DNA of 64,000 bases from NCBI RefSeq assembly GCF_900078315.1, contig NZ_FKBS01000014.1, positions 1,399,847 through 1,463,846 of the forward strand. The letters are read 5' to 3'. The translations under genes were made by a program, and so were the position numbers. Origin of the DNA: Bordetella ansorpii. Its GTDB lineage: Bacteria; Pseudomonadota; Gammaproteobacteria; Burkholderiales; Burkholderiaceae_B. The notes under the pieces were generated by a model, which worked only from the letters and a program-made list of their open reading frames with translations, was not told the origin of the DNA and did no database searches. Below, piece after piece: positions 17,169 to 28,541 of this stretch. Within the stretch, counting starts at the first letter, position 1. Every line of letters begins with the position of its first letter.

Positions 17169-17220
17169 CCGGGGAGGCTTTCCCCGCGTTTGTTCCGCAA
17201 GCTCGCCATCAGGGACCAAA

Positions 17221-17697
17221 ATGGCTATAGACGGCATTCTCAAGCAAGGTTTCATCACCACCAGCGCCGACAAGTTCATCAACTGGGCAAAAACCGGTTC
17301 GATGTGGCCCATGACCTTCGGTCTGGCCTGTTGCGCGGTCGAGATGATGCACGCCGGCGCGGCGCGCTACGACCTTGACCAATTCGGCATCATTTTCCGC
17401 CCCAGTCCCCGCCAGTCCGATCTGATGATCGTGGCCGGCACGCTGTGCAACAAGATGGCTCCCGCCCTGCGCAAGGTCTACGACCAGATGCCGGAACCGC
17501 GCTGGGTCGTTTCCATGGGCTCCTGTGCCAATGGCGGCGGCTACTACCACTACTCGTATTCGGTGGTGCGTGGCTGTGACCGCATCGTGCCGGTCGACGT
17601 CTACGTTCCGGGCTGCCCTCCCACGGCCGAGGCGCTGGTCTATGGTCTGCTGCAAATGCAGAACAAGATCCGCCTGACCAACACCATCGCGCGCTAG
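17221..17697 (+). CDS. nuoB: NADH-quinone oxidoreductase subunit B
   Basis: This 158-aa subunit carries cluster N2, the last iron-sulfur centre before quinone. The Cys ligands are visible: tandem CC in [11 protein letters not shown], a third in [22 protein letters not shown], and the fourth in [13 protein letters not shown]. It starts [27 protein letters not shown], a typical betaproteobacterial short form. It lies 52 bases after nuoA and is followed by an intercistronic hairpin before nuoC. It sits on the cytosolic side at the junction of the peripheral and membrane arms. Confidence 0.98.
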   Translation: MAIDGILKQGFITTSADKFINWAKTGSMWPMTFGLACCAVEMMHAGAARYDLDQFGIIFRPSPRQSDLMIVAGTLCNKMAPALRKVYDQMPEPRWVVSMGSCANGGGYYHYSYSVVRGCDRIVPVDVYVPGCPPTAEALVYGLLQMQNKIRLTNTIAR

Positions 17698-17723
17698 TCG
17701 CGCCCCGTAGTTGCCAGGCGGTT

Positions 17724-17748
17724 GCCGCCGGTCGCAAGAACCGGCGGT
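17724..17748 (+). other. Intercistronic hairpin between nuoB and nuoC
   Basis: CCGCCGGT and ACCGGCGG pair over 8 bp with a G-U extension, loop CGCAAGA. There is no T-run, so it is not a standard terminator; it may protect or process the operon mRNA. It ends about 33 bases before the nuoC start. Confidence 0.5.
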
Positions 17749-17781
17749 GGCGAAACTGTGTATCGGTTTATCTATGCGTAC

Positions 17782-18411
17782 ATGATGATGACCAGGCTCG
17801 AAACCCTGAAAACCCATTTGCAGGCCGCATTCGGCCAGGAAGCCGCGCTGACTGAAGCGCTGGGCGAACTGACCCTCGAAGTGCCGGCCGAGCAGTGGTT
17901 CTCCGCTTGCACCAAGCTGCGCACCGATCCCGGCCTGCGCTTCGAAAGCTGTATCGACCTCTCCGGCGTCGACTACCTCACCTGGGGCAACGGCACCCGT
18001 ACCCCGCGCGACGCGCAGGCCGGCATGCCGCAGCGCGGCCGCTACGCCGTCGTGATCCACCTGCTGTCCATCGAGCACAACTGGCGTCTGCGCGTGCGCA
18101 CCTTCGCCACCGACGACGAGTTTCCCGTCGTGGCCTCGCTGGTCGAGTGCTGGCCGGGCGTCAACTGGTACGAACGCGAAACGTTCGACCTGTACGGCAT
18201 CATCTTCGAAGGCCACCCCGACCTGCGCCGCATACTGACGGACTATGGCTTCATCGGCCATCCTTTCCGCAAGGACTTCCCGCTGTCCGGCACGGTCGAG
18301 ATGCGCTACGACCCCGAGCAGAAGCGCGTCATCTACCAGCCGGTCACGATCGATCCGCGCGAGATCACTCCGCGCGTCGTGCGTGAAGACTCCTACGGCA
18401 TGGGGCGTTAA
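17782..18411 (+). CDS. nuoC: NADH-quinone oxidoreductase subunit C
   Basis: This peripheral-arm subunit (30-kDa family) is about 209 aa as a separate protein, not fused to NuoD as in enterobacteria. The hallmark is the C-terminal [20 protein letters not shown] then [20 protein letters not shown] and [14 protein letters not shown]. Three consecutive ATG codons (17782, 17785, 17788) make the exact start uncertain; [12 protein letters not shown] from 17788 looks like the native N-terminus of relatives. No clear ribosome site was seen. Two bases separate its stop from nuoD. Confidence 0.96.
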   Translation: MMMTRLETLKTHLQAAFGQEAALTEALGELTLEVPAEQWFSACTKLRTDPGLRFESCIDLSGVDYLTWGNGTRTPRDAQAGMPQRGRYAVVIHLLSIEHNWRLRVRTFATDDEFPVVASLVECWPGVNWYERETFDLYGIIFEGHPDLRRILTDYGFIGHPFRKDFPLSGTVEMRYDPEQKRVIYQPVTIDPREITPRVVREDSYGMGR

Positions 18412-18413
18412 TC

Positions 18414-19670
18414 ATGGCAGAAATCAAGAACTACACGCTCAACTTCGGCCCGCAGCACCCGGCCGCGCACGGCGTGCTGCGCCTGGTGCTCGAACTGGAC
18501 GGCGAAGTCATCCAGCGCGCCGACCCGCACATCGGCCTGCTGCACCGTGCCACCGAAAAGCTGGCCGAGCACAAGACCTTCATCCAGGCGCTGCCCTACA
18601 TGGATCGCCTGGACTACGTCTCGATGATGTGCAACGAGCACGCCTACGTGATGGCCATCGAGAAGCTGCTGGGTGTCGAGCCGCCGCTGCGCGCGCAATA
18701 CATCCGCGTGATGTTCGATGAAGTCACGCGCATCCTGAACCACCTGATGTCGCTGGGTTCGCACGCGCTGGATGTGGGCGCCATGGCGGTTTTCCTGTAC
18801 GCCTTCCGCGAGCGCGAAGACCTGATGGACGCCTACGAGGCCGTCTCGGGCGCCCGCATGCACGCGGCCTACTACCGTCCGGGCGGCGTCTACCGCGACC
18901 TGCCGGACGCGATGCCGCAGTTCCAGAACACCAACAAGTACCGCAGCGAGAAAGACGTCCGCGCGATCAACGACGCGCGCTCCGGTTCGCTGCTGGACTT
19001 CCTGGAAGACTTCACCAACCGCTTCCCGGCCTGCGTCGACGAGTACGAAACCCTGCTCACCGACAACCGCATCTGGAAGCAGCGGCTGGTCGGCATCGGC
19101 GTGGTCGATCCCGATCGCGCCAAGGCGCTGGGCTTCACCGGCCCGATGCTGCGTGGCTCGGGCGTGGCCTGGGACCTGCGCAAGACGCAGCCCTACGAAG
19201 TCTACGATCTGGTCGACTTCGACGTGCCGGTCGGCGTCAATGGCGACTGCTACGACCGCTACCTGGTCCGCGTGGCCGAACTGCGTGAAAGCAACCGCAT
19301 CATCCGCCAGTGCATCGAATGGCTGCGCAACAATCCCGGCCCGGTCATGGTCGAGAACCACAAGGTCGCGCCGCCCAGCCGTACGGCCATGAAGACCAAC
19401 ATGGAAGAGCTGATCCACCACTTCAAGCTCTTCACCGAAGGCTTCCACGTGCCCCCGGGCGAGGCCTACGCCTCGGTCGAGCACCCGAAGGGCGAGTTCG
19501 GCATCTATCTGGTGTCCGACGGCGCCAACAAACCGTACCGCCTGAAGATCCGCGCGCCCGGTTTCGCCCACCTGCAGTCTCTCGATGAGATGTCGCGCGG
19601 CCACATGATTGCCGACGCCGTCACCATCATCGGTACGCAGGACATCGTTTTCGGCGAGATCGACCGCTGA
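18414..19670 (+). CDS. nuoD: NADH-quinone oxidoreductase subunit D
   Basis: The 418-aa 49-kDa homologue helps build the quinone-binding pocket with NuoB. Family motifs: [41 protein letters not shown], and [19 protein letters not shown]. The C-terminus [21 protein letters not shown] is complete. It derives from the large subunit of NiFe hydrogenases but lacks the metal-ligand Cys. It begins two bases after nuoC and is part of one transcript. Confidence 0.98.
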   Translation: MAEIKNYTLNFGPQHPAAHGVLRLVLELDGEVIQRADPHIGLLHRATEKLAEHKTFIQALPYMDRLDYVSMMCNEHAYVMAIEKLLGVEPPLRAQYIRVMFDEVTRILNHLMSLGSHALDVGAMAVFLYAFREREDLMDAYEAVSGARMHAAYYRPGGVYRDLPDAMPQFQNTNKYRSEKDVRAINDARSGSLLDFLEDFTNRFPACVDEYETLLTDNRIWKQRLVGIGVVDPDRAKALGFTGPMLRGSGVAWDLRKTQPYEVYDLVDFDVPVGVNGDCYDRYLVRVAELRESNRIIRQCIEWLRNNPGPVMVENHKVAPPSRTAMKTNMEELIHHFKLFTEGFHVPPGEAYASVEHPKGEFGIYLVSDGANKPYRLKIRAPGFAHLQSLDEMSRGHMIADAVTIIGTQDIVFGEIDR

Positions 19671-19718
19671 CGGCCCGCCGCCAGTACAGAGCGCCCGCAT
19701 AAGAACCGGATTCCCATC

Positions 19719-20207
19719 ATGCTGCTTTCCGAACAGGCCTACCAGAAGATCGATCGAGAACTCGCGAAGTTCCCGGCCGACCAGCGGCAGTCGGCCATCA
19801 TGGCCTCGCTTGCCATCGCGCAAGAAGAAAAGGGCTGGCTGCCCACCGAAGTGATCGAAGACGTCGCGAACTACATCGGCGTGCCGCCGATCGCCGTGCA
19901 GGAAGTCGCCACGTTCTACAACATGTTCGACGTCGCCCCCGTGGGCCGCCACAAGATCGCCGTCTGCACCAACTTGCCCTGTGCCTTGCGCGACGGCGAG
20001 CGTGCCGGCGACTACCTCAAGCGCAAGCTGGGCGTCGAATACCGTGAAACCACGGCCGACGGCAAATTCACGCTGATCGAGGGCGAGTGCATGGGCGCCT
20101 GCGGCGATTCGCCGGTCGTGATCGTCAACAACAAGCATATGTGCGTGCGTATGGACGAGCAGAAGCTCGACGCGCTGATCGATACCCTGAAGGGAGAATC
20201 GGCATGA
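19719..20207 (+). CDS. nuoE: NADH-quinone oxidoreductase subunit E
   Basis: The 162-aa thioredoxin-like subunit carries the 2Fe-2S cluster N1a. Ligand Cys residues are in [12 protein letters not shown] and [12 protein letters not shown]. The N-terminal helical part ([20 protein letters not shown]) and [18 protein letters not shown] are typical. It works with NuoF and NuoG in the NADH-oxidising module on the cytosolic side. Its stop overlaps the nuoF start by four bases (ATGA). Confidence 0.97.
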   Translation: MLLSEQAYQKIDRELAKFPADQRQSAIMASLAIAQEEKGWLPTEVIEDVANYIGVPPIAVQEVATFYNMFDVAPVGRHKIAVCTNLPCALRDGERAGDYLKRKLGVEYRETTADGKFTLIEGECMGACGDSPVVIVNNKHMCVRMDEQKLDALIDTLKGESA

Positions 20208-21571
20208 ACGCGCCTGATCTCTACAAGAACCTGGCCCAGGGCCTGGTGGCCGATCCGGCCAACGATCCGGCCTCCTCGATGTGTTTCCACGGCCGTCACA
20301 TCCAGCCGCAGATCCTCGACGGTGTCGACGGCGCCAACTGGCGCCTCGAAGAGTACGTCAAGCGCGGCGGCTACGAGGCCCTGCGCAAGATCCTGACCAC
20401 CGGCATGAAGCCGGAAGACGTGATCGCCGAAGTCAAGGCGTCGGGCCTGCGCGGCCGCGGCGGCGCGGGCTTCCCGACCGGCCTGAAGTGGAGCTTCATG
20501 CCGCGCGCCTTCCCGGGCCAGAAGTATCTGGTCTGCAATTCGGACGAAGGCGAACCGGGCACGTTCAAGGACCGCGACATCCTGCGCTTCAACCCGCACA
20601 TCGTCATCGAGGGCATGGCCATCGCCGCCTTCGCGATGGGCATCAGCGTGGGCTACAACTACATCCACGGCGAAATCTTCGAAGTCTACGAGCGCTTCGA
20701 GGAAGCCCTGGAAGAGGCGCGCGCCGCGGGCTTCCTGGGCGACAAGCTGTTCGGCTCCGATTTCAGCTTCCAGCTGCACGCGTTCCACGGTTACGGCGCG
20801 TACATCTGCGGCGAGGAAACCGCGCTGCTGGAATCGCTGGAAGGCAAGAAGGGCCAGCCGCGCTTCAAGCCGCCGTTCCCGGCCAGCTTCGGCCTGTACG
20901 GCAAGCCCACCACGATCAACAACACCGAGACCTTCGCGGCGGTGCCCTGGATCATCCGCAACAGCGGCCAGGCCTACCTCGAAGTCGGCAAGCCGAACAA
21001 CGGCGGCACCAAGATCTTCTCGATCACGGGTGACGTCGAGCGTCCCGGCAACTACGAAATCCCGATGGGCACGCCGTTCTCCACGCTGCTGGAGCTGGCG
21101 GGCGGCATGCGCGGCGGCAGGAAGCTGAAGGCCGTCATCCCCGGCGGCTCCAGCGCCCCGGTGCTGCCGGCCGACCTCATGATGGCCTGCACGATGGACT
21201 ATGACTCCATCGCCAAGGCCGGCTCGATGCTGGGCTCGGGCGCCGTCATCGTCATGGACGAAACGCGCTGCATGGTGAAGTCGCTGCTGCGCCTGTCGTA
21301 CTTCTATTTCGAAGAAAGCTGCGGCCAGTGCACGCCGTGCCGTGAAGGCACCGGTTGGCTCTACCGCATGGTGCACCGTATCGAAAACGGCCAGGGTCGC
21401 CCCGAAGACCTCGACCTGCTCGACAACGTTGCGCAGAACATCATGGGCCGCACGATTTGCGCCCTGGGCGATGCCGCCGCCATGCCGGTGCGCGGTTTCA
21501 TCAAGCATTTTCGCGACGAATTCGCGCACCACATCGAGCAGAAGTCGTGTGTGGTCCCGAAATATCTGTAA
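20204..21571 (+). CDS. nuoF: NADH-quinone oxidoreductase subunit F
   Basis: This 455-aa subunit binds NADH, FMN and the N3 4Fe-4S cluster. The glycine-rich NADH/FMN site is [20 protein letters not shown]; the FMN region includes [15 protein letters not shown] and [15 protein letters not shown]. Cluster ligands are in [15 protein letters not shown], with the fourth Cys in [11 protein letters not shown]. The ATG at 20204 overlaps the nuoE stop, giving the expected N-terminus. The gene is intact. Confidence 0.98.
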   Translation: MNAPDLYKNLAQGLVADPANDPASSMCFHGRHIQPQILDGVDGANWRLEEYVKRGGYEALRKILTTGMKPEDVIAEVKASGLRGRGGAGFPTGLKWSFMPRAFPGQKYLVCNSDEGEPGTFKDRDILRFNPHIVIEGMAIAAFAMGISVGYNYIHGEIFEVYERFEEALEEARAAGFLGDKLFGSDFSFQLHAFHGYGAYICGEETALLESLEGKKGQPRFKPPFPASFGLYGKPTTINNTETFAAVPWIIRNSGQAYLEVGKPNNGGTKIFSITGDVERPGNYEIPMGTPFSTLLELAGGMRGGRKLKAVIPGGSSAPVLPADLMMACTMDYDSIAKAGSMLGSGAVIVMDETRCMVKSLLRLSYFYFEESCGQCTPCREGTGWLYRMVHRIENGQGRPEDLDLLDNVAQNIMGRTICALGDAAAMPVRGFIKHFRDEFAHHIEQKSCVVPKYL

Positions 21572-21586
21572 GCGTCAGGAACAGCA

Positions 21587-23914
21587 ATGGTTGAACTAAC
21601 CGTCGACGGCAACAAGGTCGAAGTCCCCGAGGGCAGCATGGTGATGCATGCGGCCCAGAAGATCGGGCTCTACGTGCCGCATTTCTGCTACCACAAGAAG
21701 CTTTCCATCGCGGCCAACTGCCGCATGTGCCTGGTCGAAGTCGAGAAGGCGCCCAAGACCCTGCCGGCTTGCGCCACGCCCGTGACCAACGGCATGGTGG
21801 TGCACACCTGCTCGGAAAAGGCCCGCGCCGCGCAAAAGTCGGTCATGGAATTCCTGCTGATCAATCACCCGCTGGATTGCCCGATCTGTGATCAGGGCGG
21901 CGAGTGCCAGTTGCAGGATCTCGCCGTCGGCTACGGTGGCTCTTCTTCCCGTTATCAGGAAGAGAAGCGCGTGGTGTTCCACAAGGACCTGGGCCCGCTG
22001 GTGTCGGCCGAGGAAATGTCGCGCTGCATCCACTGCACCCGCTGTGTGCGCTTCGGCCAGGAAATCGCCGGCGTCATGGAACTGGGCATGCTGGGCCGCG
22101 GCGAACACTCCGAGATCACCACCTTCGTGGGCCGCACGATCGAGTCCGAGCTGTCGGGCAACATGATCGACATCTGCCCGGTCGGCGCGCTGACCTCCAA
22201 GCCGTTCCGCTACAGCGCCCGCACCTGGGAACTGGCGCGCCGCCGCTCGGTCAGCCCGCACGACAGCGTGGGCGCCAACCTGGTCGTCCAGGTCAAGGGC
22301 GACCGCGTGCTGCGCGTGGTGCCGTTCGAGAACGAAGCCGTCAACGAATGCTGGATCAGCGACCGCGACCGTTTCTCGTACGAAGGCCTGAACAGCGAAG
22401 ACCGCCTGGCCGCCCCGATGATCAAGGGCGCCGATGGCAAGTGGCAGGAAGCCTCCTGGTCGGATGCCCTGCAGGCCGTGGCCCAGGGCCTGTCGCGCGT
22501 GCGTGACAGCTTCGGCGCCGGCCAGATCGGCGCGCTGGCGTCCGAGTACGCCACCACCGAAGAATATGCGTTGCTGGGCCGCCTGGTGCGCGCCCTGGGG
22601 TCCGAGAACATCGACTTCCGCCTGCGCCAGACCGACCCGGCCTTCGACGCCGCCCTGTCGGGCGCGCCGTGGCTGGGCATGCCGATCGCCGAGATCGACA
22701 ACCTGGACCGCGTGCTGGTCGTCGGCTCGTTCCTGCGCAAGGATCACCCCCTGATCGCCCAGCGCTTGCGCCAGGCCGCCAAGCGCGGCACGCAGATCTC
22801 GCTGATCGACGGTTCCGCCGACAACCAGTTGCTGCCGGTCACCGCCCGCGTCACCGTGGCGCCGTCCGAGATGGCCGCCGCGCTGGCCGAAGTGGTCGTC
22901 GCGCTGGCGCAAGCCAAGGAACAGCCGGTCGCCGCCGAGTTCGCCTCGGTCGTGCCGGGTGAAAACGCCAAGCTCATCGCGGCCAGCCTCGCTTCGGGCG
23001 CCAACACCGCCGTGCTGCTGGGCAACCTGGCCGTGTCGTCGCCCGTGGCCGCCACGCTGGCCGCCAACGGCAACGCGCTGGCCGCGCTGGCCGGCGGCAA
23101 GTTCGGCTTCCTGACCGCCGGCGGCAACACGGTCGGCGGCTACCTGGCCGGCGCCGTGCCGGGGCAGGGCGGCAAGACCGCCGCCGCCATGCTGGCCGAG
23201 CCGCTGAAGGCCTACGTCGTGCTGCACGCCGAACCCCTGCTGGACGCCGACAACGGCCCGCAGGCGCTGGCCGCGCTGCGCGGCGCGCAATTCGCCGTGG
23301 CGCTCACGCCGTACCGCTCCAGCGCGCAGGACTGGGCCGACGTCATGTTGCCCGTCTCGCCGTTCACCGAAACCTCGGGCACCTACGTCAACGCGCAGGG
23401 CGCCGCCCAGAGCTTCAAGGGCACGGTCACGCCGTTCGGCCAGACCCGTCCGGGCTGGAAGGTGCTGCGCGTGCTGGGCAACGTGCTGCAACTGCCGGGC
23501 TTCGACGACGAAACCTCCGAATCGGTGCGCGACACCGTGCTGGCCGGCGGCTTCGAGAACCGCCTGTCCAACGCCGTCAAGGCCGCGCCCGGCCTGGGCA
23601 AGCGCCTGACTGGCCTCGAGCGCCTGGCCGACGTGCCGATCTATCGTTCCGACGCCATCGTGCGCCGTTCCGAACCGCTGCAGGCCGCGCCGGCCTCGCG
23701 CGCGCCGGGCGCCCGCATGAACGGCCAGACCCTGGCGCAACTGGGCCTGACGGCCGGCGTCAAGGTGCGCGTGTCCACCCCGGCCGGTGCGGTCGAGCTG
23801 GAAACGGTGCAGGACGATGCCGTGGCCGATCGCGCGGTGCGCATCGCCGCGGCCTGGGAACAGACCGTCGCCCTGGGCGGCGCCTTCGGTGAAATCAGCG
23901 TGGAGCGTGCCTGA
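21587..23914 (+). CDS. nuoG: NADH-quinone oxidoreductase subunit G
   Basis: This 775-aa iron-sulfur subunit has an N-terminal 2Fe-2S ferredoxin domain (Cys in [19 protein letters not shown] and LPACATPV), then the N4/N5 ligand segments [31 protein letters not shown] and [13 protein letters not shown] molybdopterin-oxidoreductase-like domain without cofactor forms the rest. The C-terminal half is unusually Ala/Gly rich (about 440-560) compared with the N-terminal half, as often in betaproteobacteria. CAGGAACAGCA precedes the ATG. The stop shares one base with the nuoH start. Confidence 0.97.
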   Translation: MVELTVDGNKVEVPEGSMVMHAAQKIGLYVPHFCYHKKLSIAANCRMCLVEVEKAPKTLPACATPVTNGMVVHTCSEKARAAQKSVMEFLLINHPLDCPICDQGGECQLQDLAVGYGGSSSRYQEEKRVVFHKDLGPLVSAEEMSRCIHCTRCVRFGQEIAGVMELGMLGRGEHSEITTFVGRTIESELSGNMIDICPVGALTSKPFRYSARTWELARRRSVSPHDSVGANLVVQVKGDRVLRVVPFENEAVNECWISDRDRFSYEGLNSEDRLAAPMIKGADGKWQEASWSDALQAVAQGLSRVRDSFGAGQIGALASEYATTEEYALLGRLVRALGSENIDFRLRQTDPAFDAALSGAPWLGMPIAEIDNLDRVLVVGSFLRKDHPLIAQRLRQAAKRGTQISLIDGSADNQLLPVTARVTVAPSEMAAALAEVVVALAQAKEQPVAAEFASVVPGENAKLIAASLASGANTAVLLGNLAVSSPVAATLAANGNALAALAGGKFGFLTAGGNTVGGYLAGAVPGQGGKTAAAMLAEPLKAYVVLHAEPLLDADNGPQALAALRGAQFAVALTPYRSSAQDWADVMLPVSPFTETSGTYVNAQGAAQSFKGTVTPFGQTRPGWKVLRVLGNVLQLPGFDDETSESVRDTVLAGGFENRLSNAVKAAPGLGKRLTGLERLADVPIYRSDAIVRRSEPLQAAPASRAPGARMNGQTLAQLGLTAGVKVRVSTPAGAVELETVQDDAVADRAVRIAAAWEQTVALGGAFGEISVERA

Positions 23915-24987
23915 TGAATTGGCTCAACGTAATCGAAAGCCAAGGCGAAGCGCTGCTGGGCGCAACGCCGTGGCTGGTGATCTGGACCATCATCAAGATC
24001 GTCGTGATCGCGGTGCCCATCATCCTGTGCGTGGCGTACCTCACGTACTGGGAGCGCAAGATGATCGGCTGGATGCACGTCCGCCTGGGACCGACCCGCG
24101 TCGGTTTCAAGGGCCTGCTGCAGCCGTTCGCCGACGTGTTCAAGCTGCTGACCAAGGAAGTGGTGGTTCCGTCCGAGGCCAACAAGGTGCTGTTCGTCGT
24201 GGCCCCGGTCGTCACGCTGATGCCGGCGCTGGCCGCCTGGGCGGTGGTGCCGTTCGGTCCTGAAGTGGTGCTGGCCAACGTCAACGCCGGCCTGCTGTAC
24301 GTCATGGCCATCACGTCCATCGGCGTGTATGGCGTGATCGTGGCCGGCTGGGCGTCGAACTCCAAGTATGCCTTCCTGGGCGCGCTGCGCGCCTCGGCGC
24401 AGATGGTGTCGTACGAACTGGCCATCGGTTTCGTGCTGGTCACGGTGCTGCTGGTGTCGGGCAGCCTCAACATGAACGAGATCGTGCAGGGGCAGGGCCG
24501 CGGCTGGTTCGCCGAGCACGGCATCACCTTCATGTCCTGGAACTGGCTGCCGCTGCTGCCGCTGTTCGTGATCTACGTGATCTCGGCCGTCGCCGAAACC
24601 AACCGCCACCCGTTCGACGTGGTGGAGGGCGAATCGGAAATCGTGGCCGGCCACATGGTCGAGTACTCGGGCATGGCCTTCGCGCTGTTCTTCCTGGGCG
24701 AATACGCCAACATGATCCTGCTGTCCTGCATGGCGTCGATCATGTTCCTCGGCGGCTGGATGTCCCCGATCGACATCGCGCCGCTGACGTGGATTCCGGG
24801 TTGGATCTGGCTGGGCATCAAGACCTTCTTCGTGGTGTCTCTGTTCGTGTGGTTCCGCGCATCGTTCCCGCGCTACCGCTACGACCAGATCATGCGACTG
24901 GGTTGGAAGATCTTCATCCCGCTGACCGGCGTGTGGCTGGTCGTCGTGGCGATCTGGATGCAGACGCCCTGGAACATTTGGCGCTGA
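23914..24987 (+). CDS. nuoH: NADH-quinone oxidoreductase subunit H
   Basis: The 357-aa membrane subunit with eight or more helices connects the quinone chamber to the proton pumps. Conserved parts: [63 protein letters not shown] (acidic loop) and [20 protein letters not shown]. Start ATG at 23914 overlaps the nuoG TGA by one base, so translation is coupled. Complete. Confidence 0.98.
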   Translation: MNWLNVIESQGEALLGATPWLVIWTIIKIVVIAVPIILCVAYLTYWERKMIGWMHVRLGPTRVGFKGLLQPFADVFKLLTKEVVVPSEANKVLFVVAPVVTLMPALAAWAVVPFGPEVVLANVNAGLLYVMAITSIGVYGVIVAGWASNSKYAFLGALRASAQMVSYELAIGFVLVTVLLVSGSLNMNEIVQGQGRGWFAEHGITFMSWNWLPLLPLFVIYVISAVAETNRHPFDVVEGESEIVAGHMVEYSGMAFALFFLGEYANMILLSCMASIMFLGGWMSPIDIAPLTWIPGWIWLGIKTFFVVSLFVWFRASFPRYRYDQIMRLGWKIFIPLTGVWLVVVAIWMQTPWNIWR

Positions 24988-25009
24988 GGCGCCGGGTCGA
25001 GGCAGGATT

Positions 25010-25498
25010 ATGGAAGCGATCAAAGACTTTTTCGGCAGCCTGCTGCTGTCCGAGCTCCTGAAGGGCATGCGCCTGACGGGCAAGTATTTCTTCAAGCGCA
25101 AGATCACGCTGCGCTACCCGATGGAGAAAACGCCGACTTCGCCGCGATTCCGTGGCCTGCACGCACTGCGCCGCTACCCCAACGGGGAAGAGCGCTGCAT
25201 CGCGTGCAAGCTGTGCGAAGCGGTATGCCCGGCGCTGGCCATCACCATCGAATCGGACGTGCGCGATGACGGCACCCGCCGCACCACGCGCTACGACATC
25301 GATCTGACCAAGTGCATTTTCTGCGGCTTCTGCGAGGAAAGCTGTCCCGTGGACTCGATCGTGGAAACCCATATCCACGAATACCACGGTGAAAAGCGCG
25401 GCGACCTGTACTTCACCAAGGACATGCTGCTGGCCGTCGGTGACCGCTACGAATCCGAAATCGCCCAGCGCCGCGCCGAAGACGCGCCTTACCGTTGA
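25010..25498 (+). CDS. nuoI: NADH-quinone oxidoreductase subunit I
   Basis: This 162-aa ferredoxin-like subunit holds clusters N6a and N6b. The two 4Fe-4S motifs are [16 protein letters not shown] and [16 protein letters not shown] (CxxCxxCxxxCP each). It carries electrons between NuoG and NuoB. N-terminal amphipathic part [20 protein letters not shown] anchors it to the membrane arm. It is followed 18 bases later by nuoJ. Confidence 0.98.
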   Translation: MEAIKDFFGSLLLSELLKGMRLTGKYFFKRKITLRYPMEKTPTSPRFRGLHALRRYPNGEERCIACKLCEAVCPALAITIESDVRDDGTRRTTRYDIDLTKCIFCGFCEESCPVDSIVETHIHEYHGEKRGDLYFTKDMLLAVGDRYESEIAQRRAEDAPYR

Positions 25499-25516
25499 TC
25501 GCCAGGGCCTGATTCC

Positions 25517-26164
25517 ATGACTTTCACTTCTGTCCTGTTCTACATCCTGGCCGCAGTCCTGGTGATCGCCGCGTTCCGCGTCATCACCGCCCGCAGCCCG
25601 GTTACCGCCGTGATGCACCTGATCCTGGCCTTCGCCAATGCCGCGATGATCTGGATGCTGCTGGGCGCCGAGTTCCTGGCGCTGCTGCTGGTGCTGGTCT
25701 ACGTCGGCGCCGTGATGGTGCTGTTCCTGTTCGTGGTGATGATGCTCGACATCCGTGTCGACCACCTGCGCCGAGGCCTGAAGACGTATCTGCCGATGGG
25801 CCTGATCGTCGGCGGCATCATGGTGCTGGAGATGGCCTTCGTGCTGGGCACCACCTGGCACGGCGCCGGTCCGCAGGCCGCGACCGCCCCGGATTACAAC
25901 AATGCCCGCGCGCTGGGCGAGATCATGTACACGCAATATGTGTACGCGGTCGAAGTCGGCGCCGCGCTGCTGCTGGTGGGCATGATCGCCGCGATCGCGC
26001 TGACCCTGCGCGGCCGCCGCGACGTCAAGTACAACGATCCTGCCGCTGCCGTCCGCGTCCGCGCCAAGGACCGCTTCCGCATGGTGAAGATGCAGCCCCA
26101 GCGCGAACGCGCTCCTGAGGCAGCTGCCGCGACCGACGCCGCGGCTCAAGGAGAAAAGCAATGA
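25517..26164 (+). CDS. nuoJ: NADH-quinone oxidoreductase subunit J
   Basis: The 215-aa membrane subunit has five predicted helices and the conserved [20 protein letters not shown] helix, which contains the pi-bulge segment of the coupling element. The C-terminal tail (about 170-215) is charged and Ala-rich ([23 protein letters not shown]), longer than in E. coli NuoJ. Its stop overlaps the nuoK ATG by four bases. Confidence 0.97.
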   Translation: MTFTSVLFYILAAVLVIAAFRVITARSPVTAVMHLILAFANAAMIWMLLGAEFLALLLVLVYVGAVMVLFLFVVMMLDIRVDHLRRGLKTYLPMGLIVGGIMVLEMAFVLGTTWHGAGPQAATAPDYNNARALGEIMYTQYVYAVEVGAALLLVGMIAAIALTLRGRRDVKYNDPAAAVRVRAKDRFRMVKMQPQRERAPEAAAATDAAAQGEKQ

Positions 26165-26469
26165 CGTTGACGCTGGCCCACTTCCTGATCCTGGGGGCGA
26201 TCCTGTTCGCCATCGGCATCTTCGGCATCTTCCTGAACCGCCGCAACCTGATCATCCTGCTGATGTCCGTCGAGCTGATGCTGCTGGCCGTCAACATGAA
26301 CTTCGTGGCGTTCTCCACGTGGTCCGGCGACGCCGCCGGCCAGGTGTTCGTGTTCTTCATCCTGACCGTGGCGGCCGCCGAGGCCGCCATCGGCCTGGCG
26401 ATCCTGGTGCTGCTGTTCCGCAACCTGAGCACGATCAACGTCGAAGACCTCGATCGCCTGAAGGGCTGA
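26161..26469 (+). CDS. nuoK: NADH-quinone oxidoreductase subunit K
   Basis: The 102-aa MrpC-like subunit has three membrane helices. The acidic residues used in proton transfer are visible in [19 protein letters not shown] (Glu) and [19 protein letters not shown] (Glu). It starts [20 protein letters not shown] and follows nuoJ with a coupled ATGA overlap. Length is normal. Confidence 0.98.
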   Translation: MTLTLAHFLILGAILFAIGIFGIFLNRRNLIILLMSVELMLLAVNMNFVAFSTWSGDAAGQVFVFFILTVAAAEAAIGLAILVLLFRNLSTINVEDLDRLKG

Positions 26470-26486
26470 TGGGATAACGGAAGAAA

Positions 26487-28541
26487 ATGTCTACCACTGC
26501 CTCCCCCAATCTCTACCTGCTGATCGCGCTGGCCCCCCTGGCCGGCGCCATCCTCGCGGGCCTGTTCGGCACCGGCTTCCTGGGCCGCCCGATCGGCCGC
26601 CGTGGTGCCCACATCATCACGATCCTGGGCGTGCTCATCTCGGCCATCGGCTCGGTGGTCGTCCTGGGCGACGTGCTCAACGGCCTGCGTTTCGACGGCA
26701 ACGTCTACACCTGGAGCCTGATCGGCAAGACCGAGCTGTCCATCGGCTTCCTGATCGACCCGCTGTCGGCCATGATGATGGTCGTGGTCACGTCCGTGTC
26801 GCTGATGGTGCACATCTACACCATCGGCTACATGGCCGATGATCCCGGCTACCAGCGCTTCTTCGCGTACATCTCGCTGTTCACGTTCTCGATGCTGATG
26901 CTGGTCATGTCCAACAACATGGTCCAGCTGTTCTTTGGCTGGGAGGCGGTCGGCCTGGTGTCCTACCTGCTGATCGGCTTCTGGTACACGCGTCCGACAG
27001 CGATCTTCGCCAACATGAAGGCGTTCCTGATCAACCGCGTGGGCGACTTCGGTTTCGTGCTGGGCATCGGCCTGCTGTTCGCGGCGGTCGGCTCCATGCA
27101 CTACGGCGACGTGTTCGGCCAGGCCACGCGCCTGGCGGGCGAAACGATGCCGGGCACCGACTGGAACCTGGTCACCGTCGCCTGCATCTGCCTGTTCATC
27201 GGCGCCATGGGCAAGTCGGCCCAGGTTCCGCTGCACGCCTGGCTGCCCGACTCGATGGAAGGCCCCACGCCGATCTCGGCGCTGATCCACGCCGCCACCA
27301 TGGTGACGGCCGGCATCTTCATGGTGGCCCGCTTCTCGCCGCTGTTCGAACTGTCGGACACCGCGTTGTCGTTCGTCATCGTGATCGGCGCCATCGGCGC
27401 GCTGTTCCTGGGCATCCTGGGCATCATCCAGAACGACATCAAGCGCGTGGTCGCGTACTCCACGCTGTCGCAGCTGGGCTACATGACCGTCGCGCTGGGC
27501 GCCTCGGCCTACTCGGTGGCGATCTTCCACCTGATGACCCACGCGTTCTTCAAGGCGCTGCTGTTCCTGGGCGCGGGTTCGGTCATCATGGGCATGCACC
27601 ACGACCAGGACATCCGCAACATGGGCGGCCTGCGCAAGTACATGCCCATCACCTGGATCACCTTCCTGCTGGGCACGCTGGCGCTGGTCGGCACCCCGTT
27701 CTTCTCGGGCTTCTACTCGAAGGAACACATCATCGAAGCGGCCGGCGCCGCCGACGTGTGGGGCGCGGGCTTCGCCTACTACGCCACGCTGATCGGCGTG
27801 TTCGTCACCTCGCTGTATTCGTTCCGCCTGTACTTCCTGGTCTTCCACGGCAAGGAGCGCTTCTCGACCGACGGCCATGGCCACGATGCGCACGGCCATG
27901 ACGGCCATGCCGCCCACGGCCACGACGATCACGCGCACGACGACCACGGCCATCACGGCGGTACGCCGCACGAGTCGCCCTGGGTGGTCACGCTGCCGCT
28001 CTTGCTGCTGGCGATCCCGTCGGTCATCATCGGCGCCTGGGTGGTCGATCCGATGCTGTTCGGCAAGTTCTTCGACGGCGTCATCACCGTGCTGCCGCAG
28101 CATCCCGCGATGCACGAACTGCACGAAGAATGGCACGGCTGGGTGGCCTTCGGCACGCACGCCTTCGTCACCGTGCCGTTCTGGCTGGTGGTGGCGGGCG
28201 CCGTGGTGGCCTGGTACTGCTACCTTGTCAACCCGAAGGTGCCGGCCAAGATCCATGCCAGCCTGTCGGGCGTGATCCGCATCCTCGAGAACAAGTACTT
28301 CATCGATTGGATCAACGAGCAGATCATCGCCCGCGGCGCACGCTGCCTGGGCCGCGGCCTGTGGCAGACCGGTGATCGCGGCCTGATCGACGGCGTGCTG
28401 GTCAACGGCTCCGCGCGTGTCGTCGGCTGGGTGGCCGCGGTCAGCCGCCACCTGCAGTCCGGCTTCATCTATCACTACGCGTTCGCAATGATCATCGGCA
28501 TCATGGCGCTGGTGACTTTCTTTGTGCTGATTCCCCAATGA
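26487..28541 (+). CDS. nuoL: NADH-quinone oxidoreductase subunit L
   Basis: This 684-aa antiporter-like proton pump sits at the distal end of the membrane arm. Conserved: FGWEAVGLVSYLLIGFW (Glu), AMGKSAQVPLHAWLPDSMEGPTPISALIHAATMV (Lys, His), and HAFFKALLFLGAGSVIMGM. The C-terminal lateral helix region (IIARGARCLGRGLWQTGDRG to the end) is intact. Odd feature: a soluble loop at residues about 464-495 contains 12 His in 30 residues interleaved with Asp and Gly, a possible metal-binding insert that E. coli NuoL lacks. The stop overlaps nuoM. Confidence 0.97.
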   Translation: MSTTASPNLYLLIALAPLAGAILAGLFGTGFLGRPIGRRGAHIITILGVLISAIGSVVVLGDVLNGLRFDGNVYTWSLIGKTELSIGFLIDPLSAMMMVVVTSVSLMVHIYTIGYMADDPGYQRFFAYISLFTFSMLMLVMSNNMVQLFFGWEAVGLVSYLLIGFWYTRPTAIFANMKAFLINRVGDFGFVLGIGLLFAAVGSMHYGDVFGQATRLAGETMPGTDWNLVTVACICLFIGAMGKSAQVPLHAWLPDSMEGPTPISALIHAATMVTAGIFMVARFSPLFELSDTALSFVIVIGAIGALFLGILGIIQNDIKRVVAYSTLSQLGYMTVALGASAYSVAIFHLMTHAFFKALLFLGAGSVIMGMHHDQDIRNMGGLRKYMPITWITFLLGTLALVGTPFFSGFYSKEHIIEAAGAADVWGAGFAYYATLIGVFVTSLYSFRLYFLVFHGKERFSTDGHGHDAHGHDGHAAHGHDDHAHDDHGHHGGTPHESPWVVTLPLLLLAIPSVIIGAWVVDPMLFGKFFDGVITVLPQHPAMHELHEEWHGWVAFGTHAFVTVPFWLVVAGAVVAWYCYLVNPKVPAKIHASLSGVIRILENKYFIDWINEQIIARGARCLGRGLWQTGDRGLIDGVLVNGSARVVGWVAAVSRHLQSGFIYHYAFAMIIGIMALVTFFVLIPQ

